64,000 bases of DNA from Psettodes erumei (GCA_016785225.1 JAFBJZ010000371.1:439001-503000); one strand, 5' to 3'. Positions 1-12,800 are shown, counted from the stretch's first letter. The notes: generated by a model from the letters alone, not told the origin. Made by a program: numbers and translations.

Positions 1-1150
1 GACTTGAGATGGGAAAATTCAAGACCACGTCTTATGTTTCAGGCAACAAAACTGACAAGGATGAGATGGCCGTGTGCGTTTGGATTTAGCAGCAAGGAGG
101 GGAAATAAAATCAATGCAGCATAGCTTGATTTCAAGTGAAGCGGAGGCTGGTGAGGAGGAGGAGGAGGAGGAGGTATGTTGTTGAGGATGTGGCTATACA
201 GAGAACATACCATCCATAGACTTTCACAGGAAACCAGCAGGGTGAGATAAACTCAACACAGCAAGAGAAGCTGAAGTCACAGTTTGAGCTGGGTTTTCGC
301 ACAGACTCAGCATTGAAATCATTTTTTGGATGACGCAAATCCTCATTCTGCTCTTCGGAAACTTATTGATCGAGCTCCGTGCATGAAGACAGGGATCTTA
401 AACCAAGGCTTAAACTAAGCAGCAGGTTTGCGTCCCCTGGTATGTTATAAAGTTAATTTCTTCTGAGTTAAAAGCTGTTCCAGATCTGCAATAAAGCATA
501 AATAAACTCCTGTAAGACTGTGCTGGGATTATTATTATGACACTGTGGGAAATGAAAATACCTAACAGAACATTAAGGTCGGAGTTATGAGTCACAGATG
601 AGCTGCAAGTCTCTCTATGAATATTAAAACTACATATCGGCCTCTTTCACATAAAAGCAGGACGATGTATTGTCAGGCAGGTTTTTTCCTTCATATTCTT
701 AGAATGATAACGACTCAGATTTGTATTTTTGTGGAAAAAAACATTTAGTGAGTTTTTAAGTTTTGTTTCTGTAAAGTTTGGTGTTAGTTACTTCAGCGAT
801 TTCTCAGGTTTTTTTCCACGCACATTTTGACATGAGAGACATTGTTTTTGTACCACTAAGATATTTTCAAATGTCGCCGGGATAATTCTTCGGGGAGGTT
901 TACGAGTAAATATACAGTATATTCCAATTTGCTGGTTGAATTACATTCACGTCAAAATCAACCAGAACGTGAGCTTGCTGGGAAATAGAGGGAAACATCT
1001 CAGTTTGAAGTGGTTTCACTGGCGCTCTGACCGCTTTCAGTTGACGTATCTGGGAAAAAGAGGTGATGTTTAATGGAGGTAATAACTCCCTCACGGCGGT
1101 CTCAGTCAACGTCTCTCTCCCTCTTTCTCTCTTGGGGAGGCGGTTAAGTG
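1..1150. other. Non-coding stretch, no gene seen
   Basis: No reading frame here resembles a known protein. A short GAG/AGG triplet run lies at 153-174. The rest is ordinary AT-leaning sequence, and GC content begins to rise near 1080. Confidence 0.6.
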
Positions 1151-1339
1151 GATAATTTACGGCCAGCATGTGGGTTTATTTCACCGTGGAGGAGATAATT
1201 CACTGCCGTGAATGTCGGGGTCCAAACGATCGCTGCTTTGCAGCTCATGAGGCTGATGGATGACAAATTCAAAATGATTGATGCCGCGGATCCGGTCGGA
1301 CGGAGAATGGAGCAGAGCCCGGGAGAAAGAGGCGGCGGT

Positions 1340-1450
1340 TCCTATCCCTTCAAATCCCAGCAATCAATCCATACCCTTAATGAGATTGGTCATTTTAATT
1401 AGAGGTATCCGGTCATTAACGGTCCGTGAGAATGACTAATTTTGCCGGCA
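1340..1450. promoter_or_regulatory. Homeodomain-motif cluster, candidate conserved non-coding element
   Basis: Within about 110 bp there are several TAAT/ATTA cores (TTAATGAG, TTTAATTAG, CATTAACGG, GACTAATTTT) and an AATCAATCC PBX-like site. A TGATTGATG PBX-like site lies just upstream near 1275. Such clustering next to CpG-rich DNA is common in developmental enhancers. This is motif inference only; conservation was not tested. Confidence 0.35.
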
Positions 1451-2150
1451 AAGATCCAGATGAACTGCTTCGGTAACTTCTCCTTTCTCGCCCCCGTTGG
1501 GAGCTGGCGAACCCCGGCTCCGTTACTAACGGCGGCTTCGGAGAAACCTCCTCGGTGGCGATCCGTTCACCTATTAACGAGACTTTCTTCAGTCCGCAGA
1601 AGAAGTGCGTTCGTCACGCTGAACCCTCGTTCTACCCGGGTAAACTCTACGGTGATAACCTGCTTGATATCCCCGTTTTTTGACCGTCGGTCAGCAATCC
1701 GTCAAGTCCACCCGGGACAGTAACGTCAGAGAGCCCTTAGACGTTAGTTTAGACGCAAGCAAAAATCAGTTTATCCATTGATTATCGATCCACTGAACCA
1801 CCGCGAACAACTAGGTAGATCGTTACAACAAACACCCGAAACGCCGGAGATCAGGTCCAACACAAAGTGAGCAGTCTAAAGACCGGGAAGCAGTTGGAAC
1901 CGGGGATCCCTGCGTAACGTCAGAGATCTGCTTCAGCACCGGGACCGTTTTAGAAAACGATCCCCGGAAAAAGCGCCGTCGGTGAACACACAACAAATCC
2001 CTTCAAAGGCACCGGGTCCGTTCTGAAGGAGTCCAAAGTAGAAATCAACCGCGTTAGGCGGATTATCACCGGGTGAATACCGGCAAGAGAACCCTTTTGA
2101 ATTGGATCCTCCTTAACTTTCTTTTTTACCCCACGGAGAGCTGCCGCTCC

Positions 2151-2250
2151 TCTGATGATAAATGATGATGGTGATGATGATAATGATGCTGATGGCGATA
2201 ACGGTGAAGATGAAGAAGAAGAAGAAGAAGAAGAAGAAGATGATGATGAA
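2151..2250 (+). repeat. Compound GAT/GAA triplet repeat
   Basis: Imperfect GAT units pass into about ten GAA units and return to GAT. The run produces the acidic frame seen on the plus strand and a serine-rich frame on the minus strand. Neither looks like a gene. Confidence 0.85.
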
Positions 2251-2447
2251 GCTCTGCCGTTAGTAGCATCCCTCCATCCATCGAGGAGGAGGAGGAGGAT
2301 GGAGGATGGAGGGGGGTGTCGGTGTGGTGAGGAAGAGATCTCGTGCCGCCGCTCAGCAGTGAAGTCCCGCTCGCAGTGCGTGCTGTGTGTGTTTGAGAGA
2401 GGACGGGCTGCCGCCCCTGCTGCCGCCGCGACCGAGAGGCACGCGCT

Positions 2448-2448
<1 letters not shown>

Positions 2449-2537
<89 letters not shown>
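2449..2537 (+). repeat. (CA)n(GA)n microsatellite
   Basis: About 26 CA units run directly into about 18 GA units. It opens a 520-bp zone of dinucleotide arrays. Confidence 0.95.
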
Positions 2538-2540
<3 letters not shown>

Positions 2541-2583
2541 GAGAATGGGTTGGGTGGGTGTAGCTTTCTTTGAACGAGTAAAT

Positions 2584-2594
2584 TCTCTCTCTCT

Positions 2595-2689
<95 letters not shown>
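2584..2689 (+). repeat. (CT)n(CA)n microsatellite
   Basis: A short CT run leads into about 47 uninterrupted CA units, the longest CA array in the window. Confidence 0.95.
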
Positions 2690-2691
<2 letters not shown>

Positions 2692-2800
2692 ATTCGCTGC
2701 TTCCATGCCGGTGAATGACATTCTGCAGATTATAAACTCACCTCTCGTGGCACTACACTCTGTAATCTGTGGGTCCCTTTCACTAACATGGCATCTGGGA

Positions 2801-2855
<55 letters not shown>
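2801..2855 (+). repeat. (TG)n microsatellite
   Basis: About 27 TG units, with one CG variant near the start. It lies in inverse orientation to the CA arrays 110-350 bp upstream. Confidence 0.95.
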
Positions 2856-2857
<2 letters not shown>

Positions 2858-2898
2858 GTGTTTGTGTCAACAGCTAAATCCGCATGATCCCGTGAAAC

Positions 2899-2907
2899 CG
2901 CGCGCGC

Positions 2908-2962
<55 letters not shown>

Positions 2963-2972
2963 TGAGAGAGAG
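2899..2972 (+). repeat. (CG)n(TG)n(GA)n compound microsatellite
   Basis: Alternating CG passes into about 25 TG units and then GA units. Alternating purine-pyrimidine tracts with CG are the classic Z-DNA-prone sequence. Confidence 0.92.
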
Positions 2973-3565
2973 GACATAATGGAAAATGTTTTTTAATGAA
3001 GAAACTATTCGGAATAGGAGTATTTATTACGTAAAACTGAACATACTCCATGTACTCCATGTATTTCACGTAACGTCAGCAGTAAGAGTTGCGAACTTAG
3101 TTCATTTGTTTTTACCACAGCTGTGAGCTTGTTGTGATCATATGATTATCGTGATGTGTTTTTTCTCGACCTAATTGTCCAGCATTTCAGGTGTGACCGT
3201 TAAGAGTGCCGTCATCTCGTAATGTTCATCCAACATTAGCGGGTAGAAACGGGAATCATTTTTCTTTACTGAGCTTCTACTAATTCATTTTCAACATGCA
3301 CTACATTTGGATGGACACCTGACTGCTGTTCACCTTCTTTAAAAGCACACTCAGTGGTACTGACAAAGTAATGCTGCATGACAAAAGCAGTGTCCATGGC
3401 AGCGAGTGACTCAGTCTTCTCAGCTGGATCCAGCTCTTCTCTCACCTACCAGTACAATAACTGTGTTCACTACAGAAGAGCTCGATCACCCAGAAGCTCG
3501 ATTCAATGTCTGGCTTTGGCTTAAGAGGAGAAGATCAAGCATCAGCACCGAAACCGATCGCCAAG
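2973..3565. other. Non-coding stretch, nothing identified
   Basis: No gene or recognised repeat. A third copy of the GTAACGTCAG decamer sits at 3070-3079. Confidence 0.55.
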
Positions 3566-3569
3566 AACT

Positions 3570-4210
3570 AACGTAACTGAAGAAAAGTATTAATATCTCA
3601 CTGTAAAAATACTCCATTACAAGTACTAGTCCTCAGTGCAAAATGTTACTTCACTTACAGCATGTAAGTATATTTAGGAAAATGTACCTAAAGTACTGAA
3701 AGTAAAAGTACTCGAAGCAGGAAAATGACTTCTGTGAATTTTATACATTATAGAGTTATGCTGGTAATGTCATTTCTCTTGCAGTAATGCAAAAGCATGA
3801 TTTTTGTGTGTTTGAGGTGAAGCAAATTTTGAATATGCAGCTTATTATTCAATACAAGTCAATCAAATCAATCTTCTGATTGTTTTTCAATTAAACCTAT
3901 CCATTATTTGCATTTAGAAATAAAAATAAAAACACATTTTTCACAGACATATTTTTGTCAATTAAAAGTAATTAAAAGTAAAGGTCAATTATTAAAGTAA
4001 TCAAGGCACAGAAACAAAAGCTTTTAGTATTTGTACATGACAGTGAATTGGACAATTATCCGTATATTCACCATTGATGGACTAAATCAGCTTTACTTGC
4101 ATATACAATACTGTACTAACAGTATTGACACCATTATTGTGATTAACACGTAACATTAAACGAGTGGAGTAAAAAGTACAACATTACTGTCTGAACTGTG
4201 GTGAACTATG
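3570..4210. mobile_element. Dispersed fish-type repeat rich in AGTAAAAGTACT motifs, possibly a hAT-like non-autonomous element
   Basis: The stretch has repeated AGTACT/AAAGTA words, including AGTAAAAGTACT around 3701-3712, and a GAGTAAAAAGTACAA motif near 4165. These words recur in a very abundant teleost non-autonomous DNA repeat that I recall from fish sequences, often filed under hAT. No coding capacity is visible. Ends and target duplications were not resolved. Confidence 0.4.
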
Positions 4211-4925
4211 AAAAGAAAATTCTTTTATAATTTTATTAATTTATACTTGCAGTAGGTTAATGATTTCTGTAAATGTATTTTGTTGCTGATTTTGTCACTG
4301 AAAGTATAAACACAACCAAGGCAGCTGTCTATGAAAATAAATTTCACTAAACATGACGTTAGCCTGTCTGAGTGTCAGGGAACATTTCGTTTGTCGGCTC
4401 AGGATCCCTCTGGTATCCAACCAATAAAACCTGTTCTGTGTGTGTGAGAGAGAGACATTAAACCACATCTGGTCGGGTAGTGAAGGTCGGGTGTTGCCAA
4501 AGTGACACTGACAGGTGTCCAGTTCATCAACATTCCTGCTGCCAGCTGTTTGATTGGATATTGACACAGGTCGCCAAGCGTTTGATTGGCTATCACATGA
4601 GCCATTCGTTTTACGATTGGCATGTTCCTGTCCATCTGCCTCAGAGTGTGGGTGTGTTTCAACGTGCATGTGTGTCTCTTTTTACGCTGTTACCTGATGG
4701 ACCAGGGGATGGGAGAGCATGTGGGGTTTTTTTGTCTTGTTCAGTGAAGCTAACATCTAGTTCTTTATCTATCTTTGTGTCAGATGCTTCAGTGGCCAGT
4801 GCTCTTCTCCAGCAAGAGGTTATAGAATGGGCATGCGACTTACATGGAGAGAATGTGTTATATGTGTCATCAATATGATGATATATAGAATATATGAGGA
4901 CACCTGATCACTTCACCAGTATGGG
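4211..4925. other. Non-coding stretch, nothing identified
   Basis: Open frames on both strands around 4295-4880 overlap one another and match nothing recognisable. Biased codon use or a splice context is not apparent. Confidence 0.5.
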
Positions 4926-4929
4926 AAAG

Positions 4930-5700
4930 CGATGTCCTCTTGGTCATTTTACGTCAACTTTGGGGTTGTTCTCAGTGACAGACTATAAAGATGTCTGACG
5001 CATCGTCACTTCTTCCCAATGCATAAAAATTAATCCAAAATATCCCGGGGTCAGAAGCCAGATTCTCTGCAGTAGTAATCGGGATATGACAGTCCCTCGT
5101 ATACACCCAGCCCAACCATTCACGAGTCAATCTCAGATGTCAATCACCCCATTTTAATTGCATCAAATAACTAATGAAAACCAGATTCATCAGGTAAATT
5201 ACTGTAAAACTTGAACAAACAGCATGATAAAATCTACAGAAACCATCTTTGGGAAAAAATGTTACTTTTATTTATTTATTTATTTAGTTCGGCCCATCCA
5301 CTAACAAGAAGGGGGGTGGGTTACTGCAGCCTGGCCACCAGGGGGTGATCCAGATGTTTTGGCTTCTATCTTTATATACAGTCTGAACAAACTATAAACT
5401 GTAAAAAAAAAAAAACAACAGCCATGGACGTAGCTTCCAGGTCTGAAGAATGACACCAATGCACAAGTGTCTTAAACCTGTATTCTATTAAATGACCTCT
5501 AGGGGGCAACTCCACTGGCTGGTTTGGATAGAGGTCTATAAGAAAATTATTCTACTTCTCACTGGATTTCTGACTTCACTAAACATTTTAATACTGAATT
5601 TGTCTCAGTCACTAGTTTCAACTCTTCTTCAACACAACGTGATTTTCATTTTGTAAATTATGGTCTGATTTCCTGATGGTCCGCCAGGCCTGATCAGTTG
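4930..5700. repeat. Composite dispersed repeat (copy 1)
   Basis: The 3' half (about 5425-5690) is related to 17555-17800. A 23-nt identical stretch is at 5610-5632 and 17721-17743, and flanking similarity extends over about 240 bp. The middle part (about 5315-5395) resembles 14620-14700, sharing a CCACCAGGGGGTG core. I recall both parts as common teleost dispersed repeats, but the family name is not known to me. A TTTA run lies at 5268-5285 and an A-tract at 5403-5414. Confidence 0.6.
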
Positions 5701-5894
5701 GCCCATTCAGTAATTGATCCATAGTTGGATGCACCCTATAAATTTCATTAACTCCATGACCTTTATTATGACGTTTCCCTTTTCAGCAAAAAATCCAAAT
5801 CATCTGACACTTCCATAACAAGCAATGGATCTTACAGGGGGTACGGGCAGTGCTTTAGAATATTAGACTGTTTTATTGGACAAAGTTAGCACAT

Positions 5895-5939
<45 letters not shown>

Positions 5940-6790
5940 GTCCCTGACATTGCAAAACCAATTTGAGTCCTATTTCAGCCAACTGGATCAAGGTGGAAGA
6001 CAGCACTGCGAGAAGAAGAGTGACAGAGAGAGAGAGAGGGAGGGAGGGAGGCAGGGAGAGAGAACGAGATCTAAGTGGGTGGCACACTCTTCTGCCTCGG
6101 GCTAGATTGGTGTCAGAACACACACAGTGGGCAGAAAATGTAATGAATGTGTATCACTTGTTAGGAAGAAAGCCCCTGTGTGTGCTAATGTGTGTGTGTG
6201 TGTGTGTGTGGTCTCTGCACTTGACACCAATCTAGCAGCAGTGGCAGTTGCAATGGCAGAAGAAGACGAAATGGAGAAGAAGAGGAATGTGAGAGAGTGT
6301 CAGAGACTTAAAGACGAACACGCGGAGATCCAAACATCAATATTTCAAATTCCTTGAAAGCACAAATCCATCCATGATTCATGGTTACACCATATAAAAG
6401 AGAGCCAGAGCTGCAGAAGCAGACAGAGAGTGCTGTGGTCAGTCTACACAGAACAAACAAGAGGCTCGCTGTTCCTGTGCCTGACTGAATCTCACTCTGA
6501 TGAATGCGGTGCCCTTAGCAGGACATACTTTATGCAGCCTCAGTGTCGTTTGGGCTTTCACAGCCAGACAGTTGACTGCCAGTGTACACTGGTCCATTAC
6601 ATTTTGGGAGAGATCTGTATCAGTGTCCACATTATGGAAATGTTATGAAGGATTCTTGACCATTGAGGTTGGGTAAAATTTCACATCTAGAGTCATTGCT
6701 CCAGAAATGCATAAGGTTTGAAGTGAGAAAAATTGGGTGATGCTCAATGCTCTCAAGAAAATATCACAAATTAATGCAGATGGGGATACT
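5700..6790. other. Non-coding stretch with microsatellites
   Basis: Contains an AC array (5896-5937), a GA/GGGA-rich segment (about 6021-6068) and a TG array (6190-6210). Short open frames here are products of these repeats or match nothing. Confidence 0.6.
5896..5937 (+). repeat. (CA)n microsatellite
   Basis: About 21 CA units. Confidence 0.95.
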
Positions 6791-7020
6791 CAGTTCACAC
6801 ATCAATCAGCCATTACATTAAGCCCCCTTTTTTAATATTGTTTAGGACCCTTGTGCAGCCAAAACAGCGTCGTCAATGTCTGGACTCCAACTCAGAGTCC
6901 TGTGGTATCAGGCACCAGGACTTTGCATCAAATCCTTTGAAATCCTGTCATTTGATTGTGTGCTGGCCCCAGGAGGACCCCTTTAAAACTGTTAAGTTCA
7001 TCTGCGCTCATCAAGTGATT
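6790..7020. mobile_element. Fragment of a dispersed DNA-transposon-like repeat
   Basis: The sequence reads like a diverged copy of an abundant fish repeat that I recall, with phrases such as CCAAAACAGCG and GTCCTGTGGTATC in the expected order and spacing. It is non-coding and truncated. Superfamily assignment is uncertain (Tc1-like suspected). Confidence 0.4.
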
Positions 7021-9590
7021 TAACAGTATGACCTATGAAGTTCCAGAGTGGCTTTCAGGAAAATATGGGTCAGAGTACGTTCTCGTTTAATTTGTATTGA
7101 TGTCATTTTGGATTTCAGTGTTTTTAGTTTATTTATTGTTTTTTTTCTTGCACCTTCTTGGAAACTCATTTTAACTTTTGTTATTACTTGTTTCTTTAAT
7201 GTCTGCAGTCCATAAATAAATCATGTCATATATCCAGTGCAGGAAGACAGGCAGTTCCATAGTGTAAATACATACATTGGCTACTGCTGAAAGAAACATC
7301 AGTCATAAAAAGTGTCCCCCATCCTGCCTCCACCTCTGGATTGAAGGCCTCAGTTTATCACTATAGTACCCGGCAGGGCTCACACCAACCCCCCACTCCC
7401 CTACCACTCTGTGAGAAAAAAACGGCAGAGTATCTCTCACTGTTTAAGCAGCCTCGTGCAGTGGCGCTGGTCGTCCTCGGATCCTGTCGTTCGGGATCGA
7501 TGACGTGTGGTCTTTTCAAGAGGACAGTTTCTTCAGATGCTGGGTGAATGGCAGGCATTGATCCTGAGCACAGGAACAGCACATTAAAGTCAGGACTTCT
7601 GTTTTGTTATTTTTTGTCTTGTCAGCTGTTTTTTGCTACTTGTTTCTCTTTATTTTTCACTTGTCTCTGATATGAGCTGCAGGCAGCAGAGGCAGATCAC
7701 ATCTGGCAGAACTATAGTGTCTCTGCAAAAATGTAAAACAGATTGCTTTTCTCCTTTCTTTGATAGGTGTATCCGCCTCCTGTGTCCATTATTTCCCCAT
7801 TTATACTCACAGCAGTGTGTGCATGAGTATTTTTAACATGCATTAAGTGTTCATACATTTGTCCATCTCATGCAGCCTTCTATACCGATTTGTTTTTCTA
7901 ATCTGTCTGGTGGTTGTGTGGTTGTTGTATTCTCCCACCGTACTGGAGTTGTCAAAGTGGTCTACAACAGTTAGAGAGTGTGTGTTTGTTGCTCTGCGTG
8001 ATGCTGATTAAAAGTGAGAGGTTTTTGATTGCCTCCACCCTCCATGGAATTATTAGCATAGCGCACGCACACACACACACACACACAGGAGTAATTGAGC
8101 ATTTCTCTTCTACATTACATATAACAGGATCCAATCCAGGGGCCCAGTGCCATGCTTACAAACTAACACTTCACTGTTTACCCTCCATATTTAAATTTGT
8201 GCAGATGAGGCGATGTAATAGATGAATGAGCTTGTTTGTGAGACCAGTCTGGAGTTCTCGGGCATTTCCCACTGTTTCAAAGTGGGTCTTTTGAAAGGAG
8301 TCTTGTTCCTGAAACCAGCACCCATGGGAGAAAGAGAATTCTTATTTATTCAGATAAATGTGCGACTGGTGGACTTAAATTTGTTCATTGTGAAATCTGA
8401 TCATTTTCAGCCATGAAAGACTTATAGGACAGCTTCAGAATACAGGTGGAGTGGGTTCAAATGGTTTTACCTTCCATGTCCTCACTGAATAGAGGGACCT
8501 CAGCCATGAAAAAGCATCATCAAGCGAGTTGACTGGTCCACACCCTCCCCTCAGCCAACCCGTCAGCCATCTACAGATCGGCACTGTGATCTGATGGCAG
8601 TAATTTTACACACAAAGTCAGAAAAAAGGCTGAGCTTTTATCAAGCAGCTGTCTGACAGAACTGAGGAACACAGAATACCCCTGAGACGTCTTCAGGGTT
8701 TGGATGGGGCAGGAAGACAATTTCCTCATCCCAGAACTTAATATAATACCACACTGCACATACAGTACTTGATATTTATTTTTAAGTAGCCTCATTCAAG
8801 AAATTAACCAAAATCAATTCAAGTACTGGATTCTACTAGGGAAAAAAACTTAAATCATAAGGTTGTCTCCAAAAGCGAGCAAGTTAAAAATAATGACAAA
8901 CACCTTGATTATAAATAAATCAATGTTAAAACTGATCCAAGCTGCTTCATCGGGACTATGTGTGCCTGAAAAAAAAGGTTTTCATGGCCATTAAAACAAA
9001 GCAAATATCTCAAAGATAGACATCTCATATTAACTATTACAGAGCTGCAATTAGTCAAGCATAGCACAAAGACAGGAAACAGAAGAAAACCTGCTATCAT
9101 AGTGAATACAGCTTACAGCACTTTTGTTCTCATGTATATTTTTTAAGCACACAGGTTTAAAATTCTAAATGTATAAATAAGAAGATTCAGATGTGGTTTC
9201 ATGAACAGTTTGCATCAGAGAGAAAGTTCCTGAACTAGGCTAGCAGCTAGCTAAATATCAGGATTAAATAACAAAGTAGCTGTTCTTATTTTCATATATC
9301 CTGTGTGTAGAACAGGGGTCTCTTTTGTATTCGCTTTTGGGTATTTTATCAAAGCACGCAATCAGTGGTAGCGCTGAGTTCTCTTGAAGGCCTGCCATTT
9401 CCCACTGCTTATGGTTTTTGTGCTAAGCAAGGCTAATCAAATTAACAGACCTAAAATATTAGAAGCTAGAGTTTCGAAGAATGACATCAGAGAATCAGGG
9501 AAACTGCAGTCTTTTAGGAAATATTGAACAGAATTTGTCAGTTTAGCCAGGCTTTCACAAAGTCTGAAATTGGGGAAAACTGCCCACTTC
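7021..9590. other. Non-coding stretch, no gene seen
   Basis: Only short open frames without recognisable motifs. A CA array lies at about 8067-8088. No poly(A)-terminated retrocopy or exon-like run was identified. Confidence 0.5.
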
Positions 9591-9594
9591 CACA

Positions 9595-9850
9595 AATTCA
9601 AAAGTTCGGACACACCCTCTCAGTCAACGTTTTTTCAACATTGTAGATTAACAAATATGGAGTAATGTAGCAAACAAAAGAGTGTCAAACAAACTGGTAT
9701 TGTTTTATGAATGTTTCAAAGTGGCCACCTTTAACTTTGATGACAGCTTTGCACACTTGGCATTCTCTGTCACCTGGGATAGCTTTCAATTAACAGGCGT
9801 GCCTTGTCAAGAGTTCATTTGTGGAATTTCTTTCCTTCTGAATGTGTTTT
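9595..9850. mobile_element. Tc1/mariner-like non-autonomous remnant
   Basis: A segment beginning AAAGTTCGGACACACC and containing the order CAAAGTGGCCACC ... TTTGATGACAGCTTTGC ... TTGGCATTCTCT matches a well-known teleost Tc1-derived repeat from memory. No transposase frame remains. The far end was not found. Confidence 0.5.
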
Positions 9851-12800
9851 AGATAGACATCAGTAGTGTTGTGCAGAGGTTGGGTTGGTGTACAATTCTA
9901 TACAGTGAATAATATACAATTTGACTCCTGTTCTAATCCATAAAAGTACATATACACACACACACACACACATCTTTCAACTCGAAAGCTGTCACATGGC
10001 TTTACACATAGTATCCTGCTTCTTGAACATGTGTTGAATTAGAAATATGAAAATGTACCTAAAATACAACAAACAATACAACATGTTAAGCGAAGCTAAT
10101 CTGAGCTAAATATTCCCTATCTCAGTAGCCTACTGGATGGATGAACAGATGTTAAATTGGTATCAATCTTCTCATGTGACTTTAAAAATATACAAGTAAC
10201 AGTAATTAAACCGGTTTTGGGGAAATTGAGACTGAACATGTTCCAAGGCTACAAAAAGGAGTATTAAACCATTGGGTGGCATTAGTCTTCACTATAGCCA
10301 TTTAGTCCCATTAATGTCTTTTCTCAGTAACTATTAGTGCTACTTATTGAAACTTTACATTGAGGAAAAAGCAACAGGTGTTTATACGCTACATATACAA
10401 TTCTGTTTACACTTTTTGCATTTTTATAGTGTTGGAAGCTGGTTGGAGGAAACTAAAGGAGACAAACAGACAGTTTGTTCATTATTCTAATTTCCTCCTA
10501 ATGACTGCGTGGTTGATGCACCATCTGGCGCACACACACACACACACACACAAATGCACATGCACACAAATACAAACACACACACTGCTGTGATAATGCA
10601 GCTATTGAATCTAATGACAGTGCACCACTTGTCGTAATGAGACTCCAGTTTGTCTCACACAGATTCAAAAGCAAAGCATGATGGGTGAGTTGGCACGTTG
10701 GAGATAATCAGCTTCTCGTCACCGTGGAAACATCTCAAGTGTTTACCCTGACAAGCAGTTACTTTTTTTCTGAAGCGTGGATGATGTGAAACGAACAACA
10801 CAAGTTGTCATGTTCTGACATCTCTCCAGCTCAGTTGAAAGTAAATGTGGTGTTGGGTTGCCATATAGTAAATAAAGAAACCGCCAGGTTGCCAGGTCAT
10901 CAGTGAAACTCTCCCTCTGCAAATTGGATTGTAACTCAGCACAGTGAATCAGGTCAAGTGTGTGCGAGTGTGTGCATAAGATTGTGTGTGTCGATATCAT
11001 GCTCAGACTGAGGCACTTGAGCTAAATTGCCCCCCTGGTACCCACAATGCATCTGGAGCTGGAAGGGCTGTCTGAGTGGCTGCCTGTGTCGAAACCTCAC
11101 AATGCCTCATCGTGGGACACAGCTGCTTTACCATGAGTATTCTGCTGTCTTTCTGGCAACAGGTCAAAGTCAGCTTAGAACACTGTGATCTTTGTTTTTT
11201 TGTTTGTTTGTTTTTTTCTTTAACTTTTTAAAACTCGTCTTAAACCTTTTTCTTTCTCTTGCCAGCATGACTAAAATGTTGCAATTTTCTTTTTTCTGGT
11301 GACCTCCAGTCATTTAACTTCTAATCTTGTGGCAGTGATGTAGAGGTGTACATTGGGGTTTGTCAGTGCACTCTGACATCACTGCTGGTGAAACTGGAAT
11401 CTCTTTAAATCAAGTTTGTGGTGTTCACCTATTACTATGAAATAAATGTTGAATATGTTGTATGGGATAGATGTCTGTTTTCCCCAGTTGCTACAGCTAG
11501 GTTTAGCCAGGCTTCACTTTACCTGGCAAAAGAAAAAGATCCCTGTGGTCGGCAGGGGCTAACAAGGGGAAAATGGAGGTTCATTGATACTAAAGTAAAC
11601 AACAGAAAACCTTACCTGCATTATTTCTACTAAATCCTTGTGATAAGTGGATGCCTTGCGCGACCTCCTTGAGCTGTAACTGCCCTTTCACTGTGAAGCA
11701 GATAAGGGAAATGCAACATGTTTGTCACAGAGTGAGCAGCACTGTCTGCTAGTGGTCATAGTTTTCCATAAAAGCATGGATATTTTCAGCACTGCTTTAA
11801 CTCGGGTACATCAGGGAAGAATTGTACAAGCAGGAGGCGTCACATGACATGTCAGAGGAAGATTGCAGAAAACGGGTTGCAAAAGGCTGCATGAAGGTTA
11901 AAAAAAAAAAACTGCTTTGCATTGTCATGCTGCATTGTAGGGAAAAACAATCGTCCCCTTTCTACCAGGCTTAAATGGTTCATGACTGAGCTCGCTTTGA
12001 ATATCCACAACCTGCATGTATGTAAAAGAAAATCAGGAATTAGCTTGTTATTTTTTTATATTTAAATCTATTCTATGATATATCTATGATTGGATTGTCA
12101 TGTTAGGTTGAGATATTGTTTCTTTTTTTCAAAATTATGATATTGTTTCTTACCACAATTTCTTTCATCTATTATGTTGAGACAGCAAATGGATCATCAT
12201 ATTACTTTGTTTTCAAGATAACGGAGAGATGTGTGTTGTGATGAAAACCTCAGGTATTGAACTCCTTTCATGTTTATACTATCACCTCTTGAATTTATCT
12301 CAGTTATCTCATTATCTTGAATAATGTCAAACTGCAAGCAGATGATTTGATCATTTGTATCACACTGAGCTCAGACTTGCGTTGATTCCACTTCTACTTC
12401 TTGGACTAAAAAGGATTTTGAAGGTTATTTAGTCAGGTACTTTTTGTGTGTACCCTTGTGTTTTCTAATGTGTTTTATGCAGGTATGTCAGGGATAAATT
12501 AGTGAAAGTAGCCTGACTCAGCTCAGATAGCCTAAGGTCAGCTTGCTTTTCTGTTTTACCACAGCTGCAACACAGAAACCATCACATCTGCTAACTGAAA
12601 GAGTGAAACCCTGTCAGAGATTGACTTCTGTGTGTGTGCGTGTGTGTGTGTATGTATATATACAGAGGTCATTTCACAGATAGCAGAGCAACCTTGGCTG
12701 TATGAAGCCAAGAGAGAGAGCGAGAGGAATACATTAATGTTCAGGGTCATTTTAACACAGAGGTGAAGATGTAGTTATTCAGCTAAAACACACACACTCA

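Larger units (their letters stand above)
1150..2440. promoter_or_regulatory. CpG-rich block, candidate CpG island or conserved regulatory region
   Basis: Compared with the AT-rich sequence around it, this block has many CpG dinucleotides, for example around 1285-1345, 1440-1560 and 2335-2445. It lacks a recognisable protein. Vertebrate CpG islands often mark promoters or developmental enhancers, so this is the best candidate in the window for host regulatory DNA. The decamer GTAACGTCAG, which contains a CGTCA half-site of the CREB type, occurs at 1720-1729 and 1914-1923. Strand and target gene cannot be told from the sequence. Acid-residue-rich open frames here (about 2155-2400) arise from triplet repeats and were not called as genes. 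Confidence 0.45.

Noticed and set aside
2155..2541. Plus-strand acidic frame (Asp/Glu-rich) that looks like a nuclear protein
   Set aside because: The acidic part is the GAT/GAA repeat and the end is the CA/GA array; there is no conserved domain.
1950..2690. Long minus-strand frame (246 codons) with Cys-Val, Ser-Leu and poly-Ser runs
   Set aside because: It is the translation of CA/GA and GAT/GAA arrays; several overlapping frames show the same artefact.
4295..4878. Overlapping frames of 87-132 codons on both strands
   Set aside because: Mutually overlapping on opposite strands and without any known motif.
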